64,000 bases of DNA from Macrostomum hystrix (GCA_950097015.1 CATNEN010000008.1:2418001-2482000), one strand, 5' to 3'. Shown: positions 12,101-22,962, numbered from the stretch's first letter. The notes: generated from the letters alone by a model not told the origin. Made by a program: numbers and translations.

Positions 12101-14430
12101 TGCTTTCCACTCTCATCCTCTGCTTTCCACTCCCATCCTCTGCTTTTCTCTCCCATCCTCTGCTTTCCTCTCCCATCCTCTGCTTTCCTCTCCCATCCTC
12201 TGCTTTCCTCTCTCATCCTCTGCTTTCCACTCCCATCCTCTGCTTTCCTCTTCCATCCTCTGCCTTCCTCACACATCCACTGCTTTTCTCTCCCACCCTC
12301 TGCTTTCCTCTCCCATCCTCTGCTTCCCACTCCCATCCTCTACTTTCCTCTCCCATCCTCTGCTTTCCACTCCCATCCTCTGCTTTCCTCTCCCATCCTC
12401 TGCTTTCCTCTCCCATCCTCTGCTTTCCTCTCCCATCCTCTGCTTTCCACTCCCATCCTCTGCTTTCCTCTCCCATCCTCTGCTTTCCTCTCCCATCCTC
12501 TGCTTTCCACTCCCATCCTCTGCTTTCCTCTCCCATCCTCTGCTTTCCTCTCCCATCCTCTGCTTTCCACTCTCATCCTCTGCTTTCCTCTCCCATCCTC
12601 TGCTTTCCACTCTCATCCTCTGCTTTCCTCTCCCATCCTCTGCTTTCCTCTCCCATCCTCTGCCTTCCTCACACATCCTCTGCTTTTCTCTCCCACCCTC
12701 TGCTTTCCTCTCCCATCCTCTGCTTTCCTCTCCCATCCTCTGCTTTCCACTCCCATCCTCTGCTTTCCTCTCCCATCCTCTGCTTTCCTCTCCCATCCGC
12801 TGCTTTCCTCTCCAATCCTCTGCTTTCCTCTCCCATCCGCTGCTTTCCTCTCTCATCCTCTGCTTTCCTCTCTCATCCTCTGCTTTCCACTCCCATCCTC
12901 TGCTTTTCTCTCCCATCCTCTGCTTTCCTCTCCCATCCTCTGCTTTCCACTCCCATCCTCTGCTTTCCTCTCCCATCCGCTGCTTTCCTCTCTCATCCTC
13001 TGCTTTCCACTCCCATCCTCTGCTTTCCTCTTCCATCCTCTGCCTTCCTCACACATCCTCTGCTTTTCTCTCCCACCCTCTGCTTTCCTCTCCCATCCTC
13101 TGCTTTCCTCTCCCATCCTCTGCTTTCCACTCCCATCCTCTGCTTTCCTCTCCCATCCTCTGCTTTCCTCTCCCATCCTCTGCTTTCCACTCCCATCCTC
13201 TGCTTTCCTCTCCCATCCTCTGCTTTCCTCTCCCATCCTCTGCTTTCCACTCTCATCCTCTGCTTTCCTCTCCCATCCTCTGCTTTCCACTCTCATCCTC
13301 TGCTTTCCTCTCCCATCCTCTGCTTTCCTCTCCCATCCTCTGCTTTCCTCTCCCATCCGCTGCTTTCCTCTCTCATCCTCTGCTTTCCTCTCCCATCCTC
13401 TGCTTTCCTCTCCCATCCTCTGCTTTCCACTCCCATCCTCTGCTTTCCTCTCCCATCCTCTGCTTTCCTCTCCCATCCGCTGCTTTCCTCTCCAATCCTC
13501 TGCTTTCCTCTCCCATCCGCTGCTTTCCTCTCTCATCCTCTGCTTTCCACTCCCATCCTCTGCTTTTCTCTCCCATCCTCTGCTTTCCTCTCCCATCCTC
13601 TGCTTTCCTCTCCCATCCTCTGCTTTCCTCTCTCATCCTCTGCTTTCCACTCCCATCCTCTGCTTTCCTCTTCCATCCTCTGCCTTCCTCACACATCCTC
13701 TGCTTTTCTCTCCCACCCTCTGCTTTCCTCTCCCATCCTCTGCTTCCCACTCCCATCCTCTACTTTCCTCTCCCATCCTCTGCTTCCCACTCCCATCCTC
13801 TGCTTCCCACTCCCATCAGTTGCTTTCCTCTCCCATCCTCTGCTTCCCACTCTCATCCTCTGCTTTCCTCTCTCATCCTCTGCTTCCCACTCTCATCCTC
13901 TGCTTTCCTCTCCCATCCTCTGCTTCCCACTCTCATCCTCTGCTTTCCTCTCTCATCCTCTGCTTTCCACTCTCATCCTCTGCTTTCCACTCCCATCCTC
14001 TGCTTTTCTCTCCCATCCTCTGCTTTCCTCTCCCATCCTCTGCTTTCCTCTCCCATCCTCTGCTTTCCTCTCTCATCCTCTGCTTTCCACTCCCATCCTC
14101 TGCTTTCCTCTTCCATCCTCTGCCTTCCTCACACATCCACTGCTTTTCTCTCCCACCCTCTGCTTTCCTCTCCCATCCTCTGCTTCCCACTCCCATCCTC
14201 TACTTTCCTCTCCCATCCTCTGCTTCCCACTCCCATCCTCTGCTTTCCACTCCCATCCTTTCCACTCCCATCAGTTGCTTTCCTCTGCCATCCTCTGCTT
14301 TCCACTCCCATCAGTTGCTTTCCACTCCCATTAGTTGCTTTCCACTCCCATTAGTTGCTTTCCACTCCCATTAGTTGCTTTCCACTCCCAACCTCTGCTT
14401 TCCTCTCCCATCCTCTGCTTTCCTCTGCCA
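9110..14430. repeat. Large 20-bp minisatellite (about 5.3 kb) with 240-bp and 1,860-bp higher-order repeats
   Basis: About 265 copies of a 20-bp pyrimidine-rich unit, TCCCATCCTCTGCTTTCCTC, with recurrent point variants (CCGC, CCAATC, CCACTC, TCTCATC, CCCACTC) and a few 10-bp deletions such as CCTTTCCACTCCCATCAGTT. Variant patterns show higher-order structure: 9221-9420 recurs 240 bp later, and 10501-12360 recurs at 12361-14220 (1,860 bp = 93 units) without any difference in the lines I compared. Because the unit lacks stops in any phase, all three frames of the plus strand stay open for over 1,500 codons; these are not genes. The array lies downstream of RMI1. Confidence 0.97.
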
Positions 14431-14591
14431 TTATCTTCCTTCCTACTGAATCCCACACTTCTTCGCACCGTCTCCTTTCTCCTTCAAGTTTTTCTGACGA
14501 ACTTTGACAGTTTTGACAACTTTGACAGCATGCCGAACATAACGAAAGTAGAATGCAGCACAGTTATATTTCTCAAGTTCTTCTTAAGTGT

Positions 14592-17500
14592 CTATCCCGA
14601 CAGCCCATCGTCCCAGTCGCCATAAATATCGTCATCAACTGTGGCTATTTTAGGCGCAACAGGATTTCCGCTAGGTCGAACAACGCCGCCACCACCGCGG
14701 CCGCCGCGACGGTGTTCAGTTCGCAAAGCTTCTAGCCGGCAACGCAAGGCCTCAACGTCGGCATTGTTGACGCAACGAAACGCCACAGCCGTGGCCGTCT
14801 CATTTCTTGTGTCGAACGACAGGCGAAACAAGCCGGACATGTTGGCCAGGTGCTGCTGAAGGCTGCGCAGAGCCTCCTGGCAGCGAGACAGGCCAGCCGA
14901 GTCGCCGCTGCGTCTCGCCGACTCCACATCGCTGGCTGTGAAGCCCAGAAGCTCTGGCAGGTGATTTTAGTTGGGTATAATTGTGTGGTTAGCCTAGGGC
15001 AGCTAGGGGCCAGCAAAGTTGGCCCGCGAGCCAGATGCGGCCCTCGAAGCTCCCAAATCCTGCCAGTTGCCCCTTACGACGCCTATAGTATCTTGTCTCA
15101 TATTTTCCTTTTCTCATCTCTCCCGTGTCTCATCTATTCCGTGTCTCATCTCTCCCGTGTCTCATCTATCCCGTGTCTCATCTATCCCGTGTCTCATCTA
15201 TCCCGTGTCTCATCTATCCCGTGTCACATCTATCCCGTGTCATCTATCCCGTGTCTTATCTATCGTGTCTCATCTCACCACTGTCTCATCTCACCACTGT
15301 CTCATCTCACCACTGTCTCATGTCACCACTGTCTCATCTCACCACTGTCTCATCTCACCACTGTCTCATCTCACCACTGTCTCATCTCACCACTGTCTCA
15401 TCTCACCACTGTCTTTTCTCTTCTCTGGCTTATCTCTTCCCTTTCTGATCTCTTCTCTGCGGCGGATAGCTCAGTCAGTAAGGTGTCGGACTCTGGATCA
15501 GATGGTCCTGGGTTCGACTCCCGACTTAGTCTAGAACTATTCGTGCTAGCCTTTGGCAAGCTGCTTTGCCCTGATGTACAGCCTACTCAGCTGCAAGTGA
15601 GTACCGAAATTTCGTCGGGTAATAATAATTCCGGCTGGCGTGGAATAAAGCAGCTCAGTGCGGCAATTCAGTGGTGGTTTGGATGCTGCCGATATGTATC
15701 GAAAAAATAAATTCGATTGCTGACACGCGGCTGTCAACCGGTGTCCGAGAGAACCGGGGATTACATTAGGTGTGCAGACCCCACCTGCTAGTGTGCTAGA
15801 CACACTACACCTGCAATAGCCCTTAAGTCTAGTGTCAATTGTTATATTATTATTAATATTATCTCTTCTCTGGCTTATATCTTCCCTCTCTCATCTATTC
15901 CCCGTCTTATCTCTCTCCTGTCCTACAGTTTATGCGGCCCGCTTTCGTCTTTTAGGTTGTCTCCGTGGCCCGCACGCTAACAAGTTTGCCGAACCCTGGC
16001 CAAGGGTTTAAAGCTTTGGACTCTTGAGGAAGAGGTCGCAAGTTTGAATCTTAGAAATTTTAGTTATTTAGAAGTTGGAAGTTATTAAAAAGTTTAGATT
16101 ACAATTTCTTAAATCTAACAAGATCAGTCTACAACAAAGACTTGGAGAACAAGGATTACGAGCATTGAAACAGAATCTCACCAGTGAGCAGCTGATCGTG
16201 CAGGTCGCAATTAATAGTACACGTGGCATCCGCCAGCATGCAGTGCAAACTGAATTTTCCGTCAGTAACCTCGAAGCGGCCGCGCAAAGCCATCAGATAG
16301 CCGCGAACAGTGTACTCTCTGAGCTGCGGCCCAGGCTCAGCTAGCCAGGTGTACACATCTTTCAGGTAGACAAACGGGGCGCTGTCTGCTTTGCAGCTGC
16401 TGCTGTTACTGTTGCTAGTCGTTGAGACAGGAGTTGTAGGCAGCTCAGCTATTTGAGAAAGAAGATATGAAATATTGACAACTTAACAATGTGACAGTGC
16501 TCACTACTTTAAAGCAGTGACCTCACACTTCTCACACCTTATCGACTAGACTCACATGGAATCTCAACTTATAGAATAGTCACACATGGAATCTAACCTT
16601 AGAGACTAGTGTCACACTCAATCTCACCTTAAAGACTAGTCTCACACTCAATCTCACCTTAGAGACTAGTCTCACACTCAATCTCACCTTAGAGACTAGT
16701 CTCACACTCAATCTCACCTTAGAGACTAGTCTCACACTCAATCTCACCTTAGAGACTAGTCTCACACTCAATCTCACCTTAGAGACTAGTCTTACACTCA
16801 ATCTCACCTTAGAGACTAGTCTTACACTCAATCTCACCTTAGAGACTAGTCTTACACTCAATCTCACCTTAGAGACTAGTCTTACATGGAATATCACCTT
16901 AGAGACTATTCTTACATGGAATCTCACCTTAGAGACTAGTCTTACATGGAATCTCACCTTACAGACTAGTCTTACATGGAATCTCACCTTACAGACTAGT
17001 CTTACATGGAATCTCACCTTAGAGACTAGTCTTACATGGAATCTCACCTTAGAGACTAGTCTTACATGGAATCTCACCTTACAGACTAGTCTTACATGGA
17101 ATCTCACCTTAGAGACTAGTCTTACATGGAATCTCACCTTAGAGACTAGTCTTACATGGAATCTCACCTTAGAGACTAGTCTTACATGGAATCTCACTTT
17201 ACAGACTAGTCTTACATGGAATCTCACCTTAGAGACTAGTCTTACATGGAATCTCACCTTACAGACTAGTCTTACATGGAATCTCACCTTAGAGACTAGT
17301 CTTACATGGAATCTCACCTTACAGACTAGTCTTACATGGAATCTCACCTTAGAGACTAGTCTTACATGGAATCTCACCTTAGAGACTAGTCTTACATGGA
17401 ATCTCACCTTAGAGACTAGTCTTACATGGAATCTCACCTTATAGTCTAGTCTTATGGAATCCCTCCATTTATTAATTTAGTAATTATGAACCAATAATAA

Positions 17501-20344
17501 TTAAACTAGTTGTTATAACGACAATGGCATATATTTATACGGGGACTAACCGACTCTGCCTTCGTTTTGAACCCTAGGCCGTTTGTTAACAGGAAACAAT
17601 GGCTCCCGATCAGCTGTTGCCGCTGGTGGCGCCGCCGCAGCAGCTTCCAATTCGTCACAGTCCAGACCTTCGATGGCTTGGGCAAATAACAGATCGTCGG
17701 CTTCTAGAGCTTCTTGAACTGACATCAGATGCGATTGCGGTTGATGTTGCTGCTGCTGCTGCTGCATTGGTGCTTTACTAGTACCAAGCCGTCTAAAGAT
17801 AAGATAAAGATGAGTGTGCAATTATCTGATCTATCATGTATTTTTTAATGGAGTTTCAATCAAAGTAGCTTACTGTCGCTGCTGCTGGTGCCTTGACGGC
17901 TGCAGTCCCTGTGTCTCCGCATTGTCGTCTGCTTCGCTATTATCATCTTCAAACGGATCGAATCCGCCTAGCAGTTCACGGACATTGTCACCATTCTGAC
18001 TGTCTAGCAATGAATTGATTGGCCTATTATTGGGATTGCTAGCTGCTCTAGGAAGGGAGAAATTTGACACTGGCTGATTGCCGCTCAGATTGGCTGCCGA
18101 GCGGGAAGAAGATAGAGCACCGGAATCGCTTGGAAACGGACGAGAGCGTATATTACTATTACTACTATTACTACTACTATTAATATTATTACTATTATTA
18201 TTAATGTTGTTTAGCCCGACAGCACTATTGGTAGCTAGCTGATGACGGCTGTAATTATTGAAACATGTCTCGTGTGGTTGCTGCTGCTGCCGTTGCTGAT
18301 GATGTGGCGGCGGCGGTGGCGGAGTCGGGCGTGAAACTTCCCGCACAGCTAGAGTACCCTGGTAGAATTATAAGCAGGTTAATTTATTATTTAATAATTA
18401 ATACTTTGATAAAGTAAAGGGGTTCTAGCCTTGTGGTGAGAGCGTCGGACTCACGACTTGAAGGTCGGGGGTTCGATTCCCGACTCCACTGTAACAGTTT
18501 GTGTCGTTCAGCAAGACACTTAATTCTGCATCGCTTCTGTTCACCCAGCTGTTTAATGGGTACCAGCATTAGCTGGGGTAATTGAGGGTTGGGTGTGGCA
18601 TCCCGACCCAGTCCATGGACTGAACAGCCGTACGCAGCCTTCAGATGCGCCGCGCAATAGCTGCGGCTGTGCTGTCGGCTGCACATCTGGCCCAATTGGG
18701 GCAGGTGTAATCAATTATTAATTTTATTATTTCATATAAAATTAACTAACAGCTCGTACCTGACTCCAATCATTTCCTGCAAAATACTGCTGTTGTTGCC
18801 GGTGAGTATTTCGATTTTGGCTAGCGCTGAGGTCGGCAAACAGCCGAGAAGTCACCTCGGCTGCGGACGGTGCCTACAATAGATTTGTTTCGCAGTTTGC
18901 GTATCATTTTTATTCGTGTGAGACTTGTGCAGAAATGGCGGGGGCTAACAACACTTCCCAAATGGGATCGAGACACAGGTAGTCTAGGGTCTAAACTTTA
19001 AGGTTTTCTTTACCTGAGCATCTGGAAGCTTTGGCAGCTCTAGTAGAGCCTGGTGGGGTGTCTGTTATTCAACCAAAGAGTCTGGTAGTGATTTCTCTAA
19101 CAGAGCTACGGGCGCCAGCTCTAATAAAAGTCCTAAAATTCCATGAAAAGCGCAAGAATTCTCTCAAAAATCGCATTTTTACATGCAATTGCGGCGGTGG
19201 TTCGAATCCCAGCCGGCGCAGAGCTGCTAGAAGCAGATTCTCCTGACTGCGCTCGGCCACCAGCTCGTCAACTTGGCCGCCGAGCACCTGGACGCCATCT
19301 GGCGACGTCAGCATGGCGATGCCGCGTCTAATCAGCAGAGGCGGCGATAGTCGCAGCTTGCAGCCGGGCGCCAGGGCGACACTGAGCTGTGGCATTGGCC
19401 GGCACTCGACTGCTCTCAGCTGGCTGCAACCGTCTGTTAGAGTCAGAAGCAGCATGCGGCCGCCCTTCGGCTCGTCCCACTGACCATACCCGCCGCGGTC
19501 GCCTCCGCCGCCTCCTTGGCCACCGCGGCCGCGGCCTCCGCCACCACCTCCACCGCGACCGCGACCTGCACCGCCGCTTCCACCTCCGCCACCGCCGCTC
19601 CAGCCTCCGTCGCCTTCTTCGCTAGTTGTTATCTATTAAGGATATTTTAAACAGATAGATAGCAACGACAGCTAGCCCAGTTGCGTCAAATGTACCGCAG
19701 ATTGCAAGGCTGTTCAGTCTGTGGACTGGGAGGGTCGCCACAAGCTAACGCTGCCAATCACTACAGTAACCATCTTAGGCTGGGTGAACTGAAATGGCTT
19801 GCTCAAGGAAAAAAATAGTCTCCCTTCGGCTGCGATTCGAACGTTCGACCTCTCAGTGAGAAGTCCGAATCCTAGAACACTGGCTTACGGACTTCACTAT
19901 ATCTTCACCACATCAATATCGGAAGTACTGACATGGAGGCACTGTCTACCGACTGGGCCCCCCACATCTAGACTAAATTTCTTTCTAAACTGGCAGGTCT
20001 AGAATTACCTCCAAGTTAGAATTCTCATCTCCGCGACACTTCCTGTACTGACTGTACAGAGACTGGCTGACATCCATCACCGATTCCAGTTGAAGCACAA
20101 TCTTTTTAGTCAGCTGGAATCGGTCTGCATTGGCCAATTCTCCAGGCAGACAGGGAGTCTCAAACTCTCGCAGATCGGAGTGCAGGTACTGCTCATACAG
20201 CAGGCTGCGCAGCTCGTCTGGGGCAAACGACTCTGGCTGACGGCCGTGCTCCTGACAGAGCCAGTCGCGACCAGCGTCCAGCCAGCCAGGTGGCACCACA
20301 AGAGACTGGGCATTGAACCAGTCCTGATCACTACCGCGGCTTGT
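14592..20344 (-). CDS. RMI1: RecQ-mediated genome instability protein 1 (RMI1/BLAP75), seven exons
   Basis: RMI1 is the OB-fold subunit of the BLM-TopoIIIa-RMI dissolvasome. Exons (complement): 20009-20344, 19183-19632, 18760-18873, 17874-18358, 17551-17792, 16182-16448, 14592-14953; phases agree and total 2,256 nt. Exon 1 has VVPPGWLDA, LYEQYLHSDLREFETPCLP and VMDVSQSLYSQ, matching the human N-terminal helical domain. Exon 2 has an RGG/Gly-rich stretch of about 50 residues, then GGRMLLLTLTDG and VLGGQVDELV of the OB1 fold. Exons 3-5 are a low-complexity Q/N/S linker. Exons 6-7 hold the C-terminal OB2 domain (APFVYLKDVYTWL, LTGELLGFT, LQQHLANMSGLFRLSF), which in animals binds RMI2. The first exon begins after acceptor TTTGCAG and has no ATG; a TGA lies four codons upstream in the same frame. 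The start must come from a further exon or a spliced leader. Confidence 0.93.
15004..15998. mobile_element. Non-autonomous hAT element (copy 1), in an RMI1 intron, with nested SINE
   Basis: The ends resemble those of the 52844-53966 element: left GGGGCCAGCAAAGTTGGCCC and right AGTTTGCCGAACCCTG. Internal blocks are shared, namely GCCAGATGCGGCCCTCGAAG near the left end and GTCGTCTTTTAGGTT-like sequence near the right end. Between them is a 16-bp tandem array (TCTCATCTATCCCGTG, then TCTCATCTCACCACTG). No transposase is present. I could not find a convincing 8-bp target duplication for this older copy. It lies in the last RMI1 intron. Confidence 0.8.
15460..15860 (+). mobile_element. tRNA-derived SINE (family A), nested in the hAT element
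   Basis: The tRNA-like head has an A box (TAGCTCAGTCAGTAAGG) and a B box (GGGTTCGACTCC); a body of about 330 bp follows, ending in an (ATT)n tail. An exact 12-bp target duplication, ATCTCTTCTCTG, flanks it (15448-15459 and 15861-15872), taken from the host 16-bp array. This shows insertion after the hAT array had formed. Only one full copy is seen in the window. Confidence 0.92.
16545..17455. repeat. 30-bp minisatellite, about 30 copies, RMI1 intron
   Basis: The unit is ATCTCACCTTAGAGACTAGT followed by CTTACATGGA or CTCACACTCA (30 bp). It lies in the RMI1 intron between the exons at 17551 and 16448. The two 3' variants form separate blocks (TCACACTCA on the left, TTACATGGA on the right). Since 30 is a multiple of three, the minus strand reads as a 10-aa repeat, but splicing places it inside an intron. 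Confidence 0.96.
18418..18720 (+). mobile_element. tRNA-derived SINE (family B), RMI1 intron
   Basis: The tRNA-like head (AGAGCGTCGGACTCACGACT, B box GGTTCGATTCC) is followed by a central domain with CACCCAGCTGTTTAATGGGT and a 3' part with CAGTCCATGGACTGAACAGC, ending in an AT-rich tail. Close relatives occur at 51488-51800 (+) and, diverged, at 19670-19925 and 49125-49305 (minus). The central CCCAGCTG...ATGGGTACC core resembles conserved domains seen in many invertebrate SINEs. It is inserted between RMI1 exons 3 and 4. Confidence 0.9.
19670..19925 (-). mobile_element. Diverged family B SINE, inverted, RMI1 intron 1
   Basis: Read on the minus strand, a tRNA-like head with CTCACTGAGAGGTCGAACGT and B box TTCGAATCG is followed by TTCAGTTCACCCAGC and CAGTCCACAGACTGAACAGC, the same landmarks in the same order as the family B SINEs. 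It lies between RMI1 exons 1 and 2. Confidence 0.75.
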
Positions 20345-20379
20345 CTGCAAAGTGATTCAACACTCTCTCAAAGATAGCA

Positions 20380-21275
20380 GGGACAAGGATATGGTATGTA
20401 AAGGCAAGATTCCAACAAAAAATATGTCTCATAAATAGAGTATTTCAATAATTACGAATGAGACTCATAAAATGTCTGTTAATCACTGACTTAACAGTTC
20501 AGTATGGCATAGCTGTTGAGGGCCTATGCTATATTGAAAAGGCATTTGTTGCTTGTAAATAAATAATGATAGCAAGTATACCCAAAAAGAATAGTTAAAA
20601 AAAGTCTATAAATAACACAAAATAGAAAATGCAAAAACCTGAAAGAAATATTTATAGTTTTACTCAAAGGAGCATTTTAATTTAAAGGCTAGATAGAAGA
20701 CACAGGCTTCTTGAACTTTACTCCTATAAAATGGTATAGCTTTGATTGCTTGATAACTAATTTGTTCCAACCTGCTTTAACAATTTTAAATGACCTCATT
20801 GAAATTTCAACAACTACCCTAACTTGGCTATAATAGGACTAGGATAACAAGACTAGCCAAACAGGACCAGGGGGCCTGGGGTTCTGGGTTGCATAAATTT
20901 AATTTAGAAACTAAGGTAATAATAAGGACTAGATAATCTACAATACAAACATGGCAATCTGTTAATAGTAACATTGCCTTATTAAATTCAATAATATATT
21001 TAACATATCATGATCCCTGCCAGGCATTTTGATGCCTGTATTTTGGTACCAGGTACCTTTTTGATGCATTTCAGTTATCAGTTTTAAATATGTCGATGCT
21101 AATGTGCTTAAATACTTCCTGCCCATACATGCCCAACAACCATCCGAACTGGACGGGTAAAATGGCTGCCTGCCAAGGTAAGTCGCAAAATCGAAAATGT
21201 AAAAAAACAAAAATTGGGGGAAGAAAGAAAGAAGAGGAAGAGAAAAAGAAAATAAAGGAGGGGGAAAAGAGAGAG
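20380..21275. other. AT-rich region 5' of RMI1
   Basis: No gene is visible. It should contain RMI1 upstream sequence. I looked for a short coding exon with an ATG in a phase that would join the acceptor at 20345 and found none that convinces me. A 14-base inverted pair around 21005-21075 (CATTTTGATGCCTG / TTTTTGATGCATTT) is weak. Confidence 0.4.
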
Positions 21276-21281
21276 AGAGGA

Positions 21282-21470
21282 AGGGGCGAGTGGGTCAGCG
21301 GCTAACGTCGCTGCCTCGCACTCCAAAGGACGCTAGTTCGATTCACCCTTCAAGTCACGATTAATTTCAGTACTTGTTGGGGGGGTTTGGACAGTAGCGA
21401 CCGGCGGAGGTGCACCATATTTCGTGCAATCAAAGCTTGAAAAATAGCTTCGCTCCTACCTCTCTGTGTG
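21282..21470 (+). mobile_element. tRNA-like SINE head with short body
   Basis: A tRNA-like sequence with A box GTGGGTCAGCGGCTAACG and B box AGTTCGATTCACC is preceded by a purine-rich GGAAAGAGAGAGG tract and followed by about 110 bp of unrelated body. Its head differs from SINE families A-C. Whether it forms one unit with the GC-rich element starting near 21527 cannot be decided, because the second copy of that element (46871-47217) lacks this head. Confidence 0.5.
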
Positions 21471-21526
21471 CCTGTTCTGCGTTGTATGAGTTCTGTGCGT
21501 TGGCGCTGGGGCGTTAGACCTTGTGG

Positions 21527-21858
21527 GGGGTGGCTGGGGGGCGGGTGTACACCGCCGCGCGCTCATCTGGATTTCCGTCAGCGCGATTGGATAAAGTGTA
21601 CACTCGTCACCCGGCCCCCCCTGAGGACTGATTTCTTATCAGCCTTCCATCCCGGCTTGGTCTGCTCTGTGCGTGTGCGGGCCTGGGGTGAGAGGCACTC
21701 CGGCTGCCGCCCCCTTCCCCGCTTGGCTTGCTGCTGTGTGTGTGTGAGTGCCTGCTCAGGGGAGGCGGCGCGATGGGCGGCTCTCGCCTAGTTCGCCGGC
21801 CTGGGGGCATGCCGTTCCTGTGTTTGTGCGTCAAGTGCCCCAGGCCCCCCTGCAAAGT
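21527..21858 (+). repeat. Dispersed GC-rich element D, copy 1
   Basis: Homologous, in inverted orientation, to 46871-47217. Shared blocks include GCGGGTGTACACCGCCGCGC, TCCGTCAGCGCGATTGGATA, CTGAGGACTGATTTCTTATC and CTGCTCAGGGGAGGCGGCGC. The 3' end (GGCCCCCCTGCA) is followed here by a purine repeat, and in the other copy by an ATAG repeat. No ORF is conserved between copies. The class is unknown. Confidence 0.85.
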
Positions 21859-22760
21859 AAGTAAGAGGAAAAGAGGAGAGAGGAAAAGAGGAGAGAGAGG
21901 AAAAGAGGAGAGAGAGGAAAAGAGGAGAGAGGAAAAGAGGAGAGAGAGGAAAAGAGGAGAGAGGAAAAGAGGAGAGAGGAAAAGAGGAGAGAGGAAAAGA
22001 GGAGAGAGAGGAAAAGAGGAGAGAGGAAAAGAGGAGAGAGGAAAAGAGGAGAGAGAGGAAAAGAGGAGAGAGGAAAAGAGGAGAGAGAGGAAAATAGGAG
22101 AGAGGAAAAGAGGAGAGAGAGAAAGAGGAGAGAGAGGAAAAGAGGAGAGAGGAAAAGAGGAGAGAGGAAAAGAGGAGAGAGGAAAAGAGGAGAGAGAGGA
22201 AAATAGGAGAGAGGAAAAGAGGAGAGAGAGAAAGAGGAGAGAGAGGAAAAGAGGAGAGAGGAAAAGAGGAGAGAGGAAAAGAGGAGAGAGGAAAAGAGGA
22301 GAGAGAGGAAAAGAGGAGAGAGGAAAAGAGGAGAGAGAGGAAAAGAGGAGAGAGGAAAAGAGGAGAGAGAGGAAAAGAGGAGAGAGAGGAAAAGAGGAGA
22401 GAGGAAAAGAGGAGAGAGAGGAAAAGAGGAGAGAGGAAAAGAGGAGAGAGAGGAAAAGAGGAGAGAGAGGAAAAGAGGAGAGAGGAAAAGAGGAGAGAGA
22501 GGAAAAGAGGAGAGAGGAAAAGAGGAGAGAGAGGAAAAGAGGAGAGAGAGGAAAAGAGGAGAGAGGAAAAGAGGAGAGAGAGGAAAAGAGGAGAGAGGAA
22601 AAGAGGAGAGAGAGGAAAAGAGGAGAGAGAGGAAAAGAGGAGAGAGGAAAAGAGGAGAGAGAGGAAAAGAGGAGAGAGGAAAAGAGGAGAGAGAGGAAAA
22701 TAGGAGAGAGGAAAAGAGGAGAGAGAGAAAGAGGAGAGAGAGGAAAAGAGAAAAAGGCAA
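21859..22760. repeat. 0.9-kb homopurine tract of 15- and 17-bp units
   Basis: Tandem copies of GGAAAAGAGGAGAGA and GGAAAAGAGGAGAGAGA with a rare AAAATAGG variant. Apart from those few thymines, the plus strand is purine only for about 880 bp. Open frames on both strands through it (such as RKRGERKRGE, or the Ser/Phe/Leu-rich complement) are repeat artefacts. Such tracts can form triplex (H-)DNA. Confidence 0.96.
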
Positions 22761-22779
22761 GAAAAGTCATCTCTGGTCA

Positions 22780-22962
22780 TATTTTAAATAAAAAAATGTG
22801 TTTCATAGAGCAAAAATATGCTATGCCATTAAATTTAATTGAGCTAACCCTTCACTACACTAATAAGAAACTTATTAGTTGCCGTTTATATAGCTTTAAA
22901 TACAGGCTTTAAAATATGATATTAAGTGTCACTTACTGGCACAAGTTCGAATATGTGTTTTG
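22780..22962. repeat. Left arm of a distant inverted repeat (partner 28095-28275)
   Basis: The sequence around TTTAATTGAGCTAACCCTTC and CACTACACTAATAAGAAACT recurs inverted at 28170-28210, together with flanking blocks (GTGTTTCATAGA, TTAAATACAG, TTTAAAATATGAT). The two arms are about 5.3 kb apart and enclose X1/X2 copy 1. The right arm has extra sequence before the shared AGACTCTGTTT block at 27780. Confidence 0.7.

Noticed and set aside
9103-14374. Open frames of 1,509-1,754 codons
   Set aside because: They are produced by a 20-bp repeat unit without stops in any frame, are open in three frames at once, and have no splice or start context.
15460-15535. tRNA gene
   Set aside because: A and B boxes are present but the cloverleaf is imperfect and it is joined to a SINE body with target duplications. 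The same applies to heads at 18430, 21282, 50460 and 51488.
16580-17437. 285-codon minus-strand ORF of KVRFHVRLVS repeats
   Set aside because: It is the 30-bp minisatellite read in phase and lies in an RMI1 intron between exons with consistent splice sites.
21607-22912. Long ORFs on both strands (Arg/Glu/Lys-rich or Phe/Leu/Ser-rich)
   Set aside because: Readings of the purine tandem tract and element D; no coding signal.
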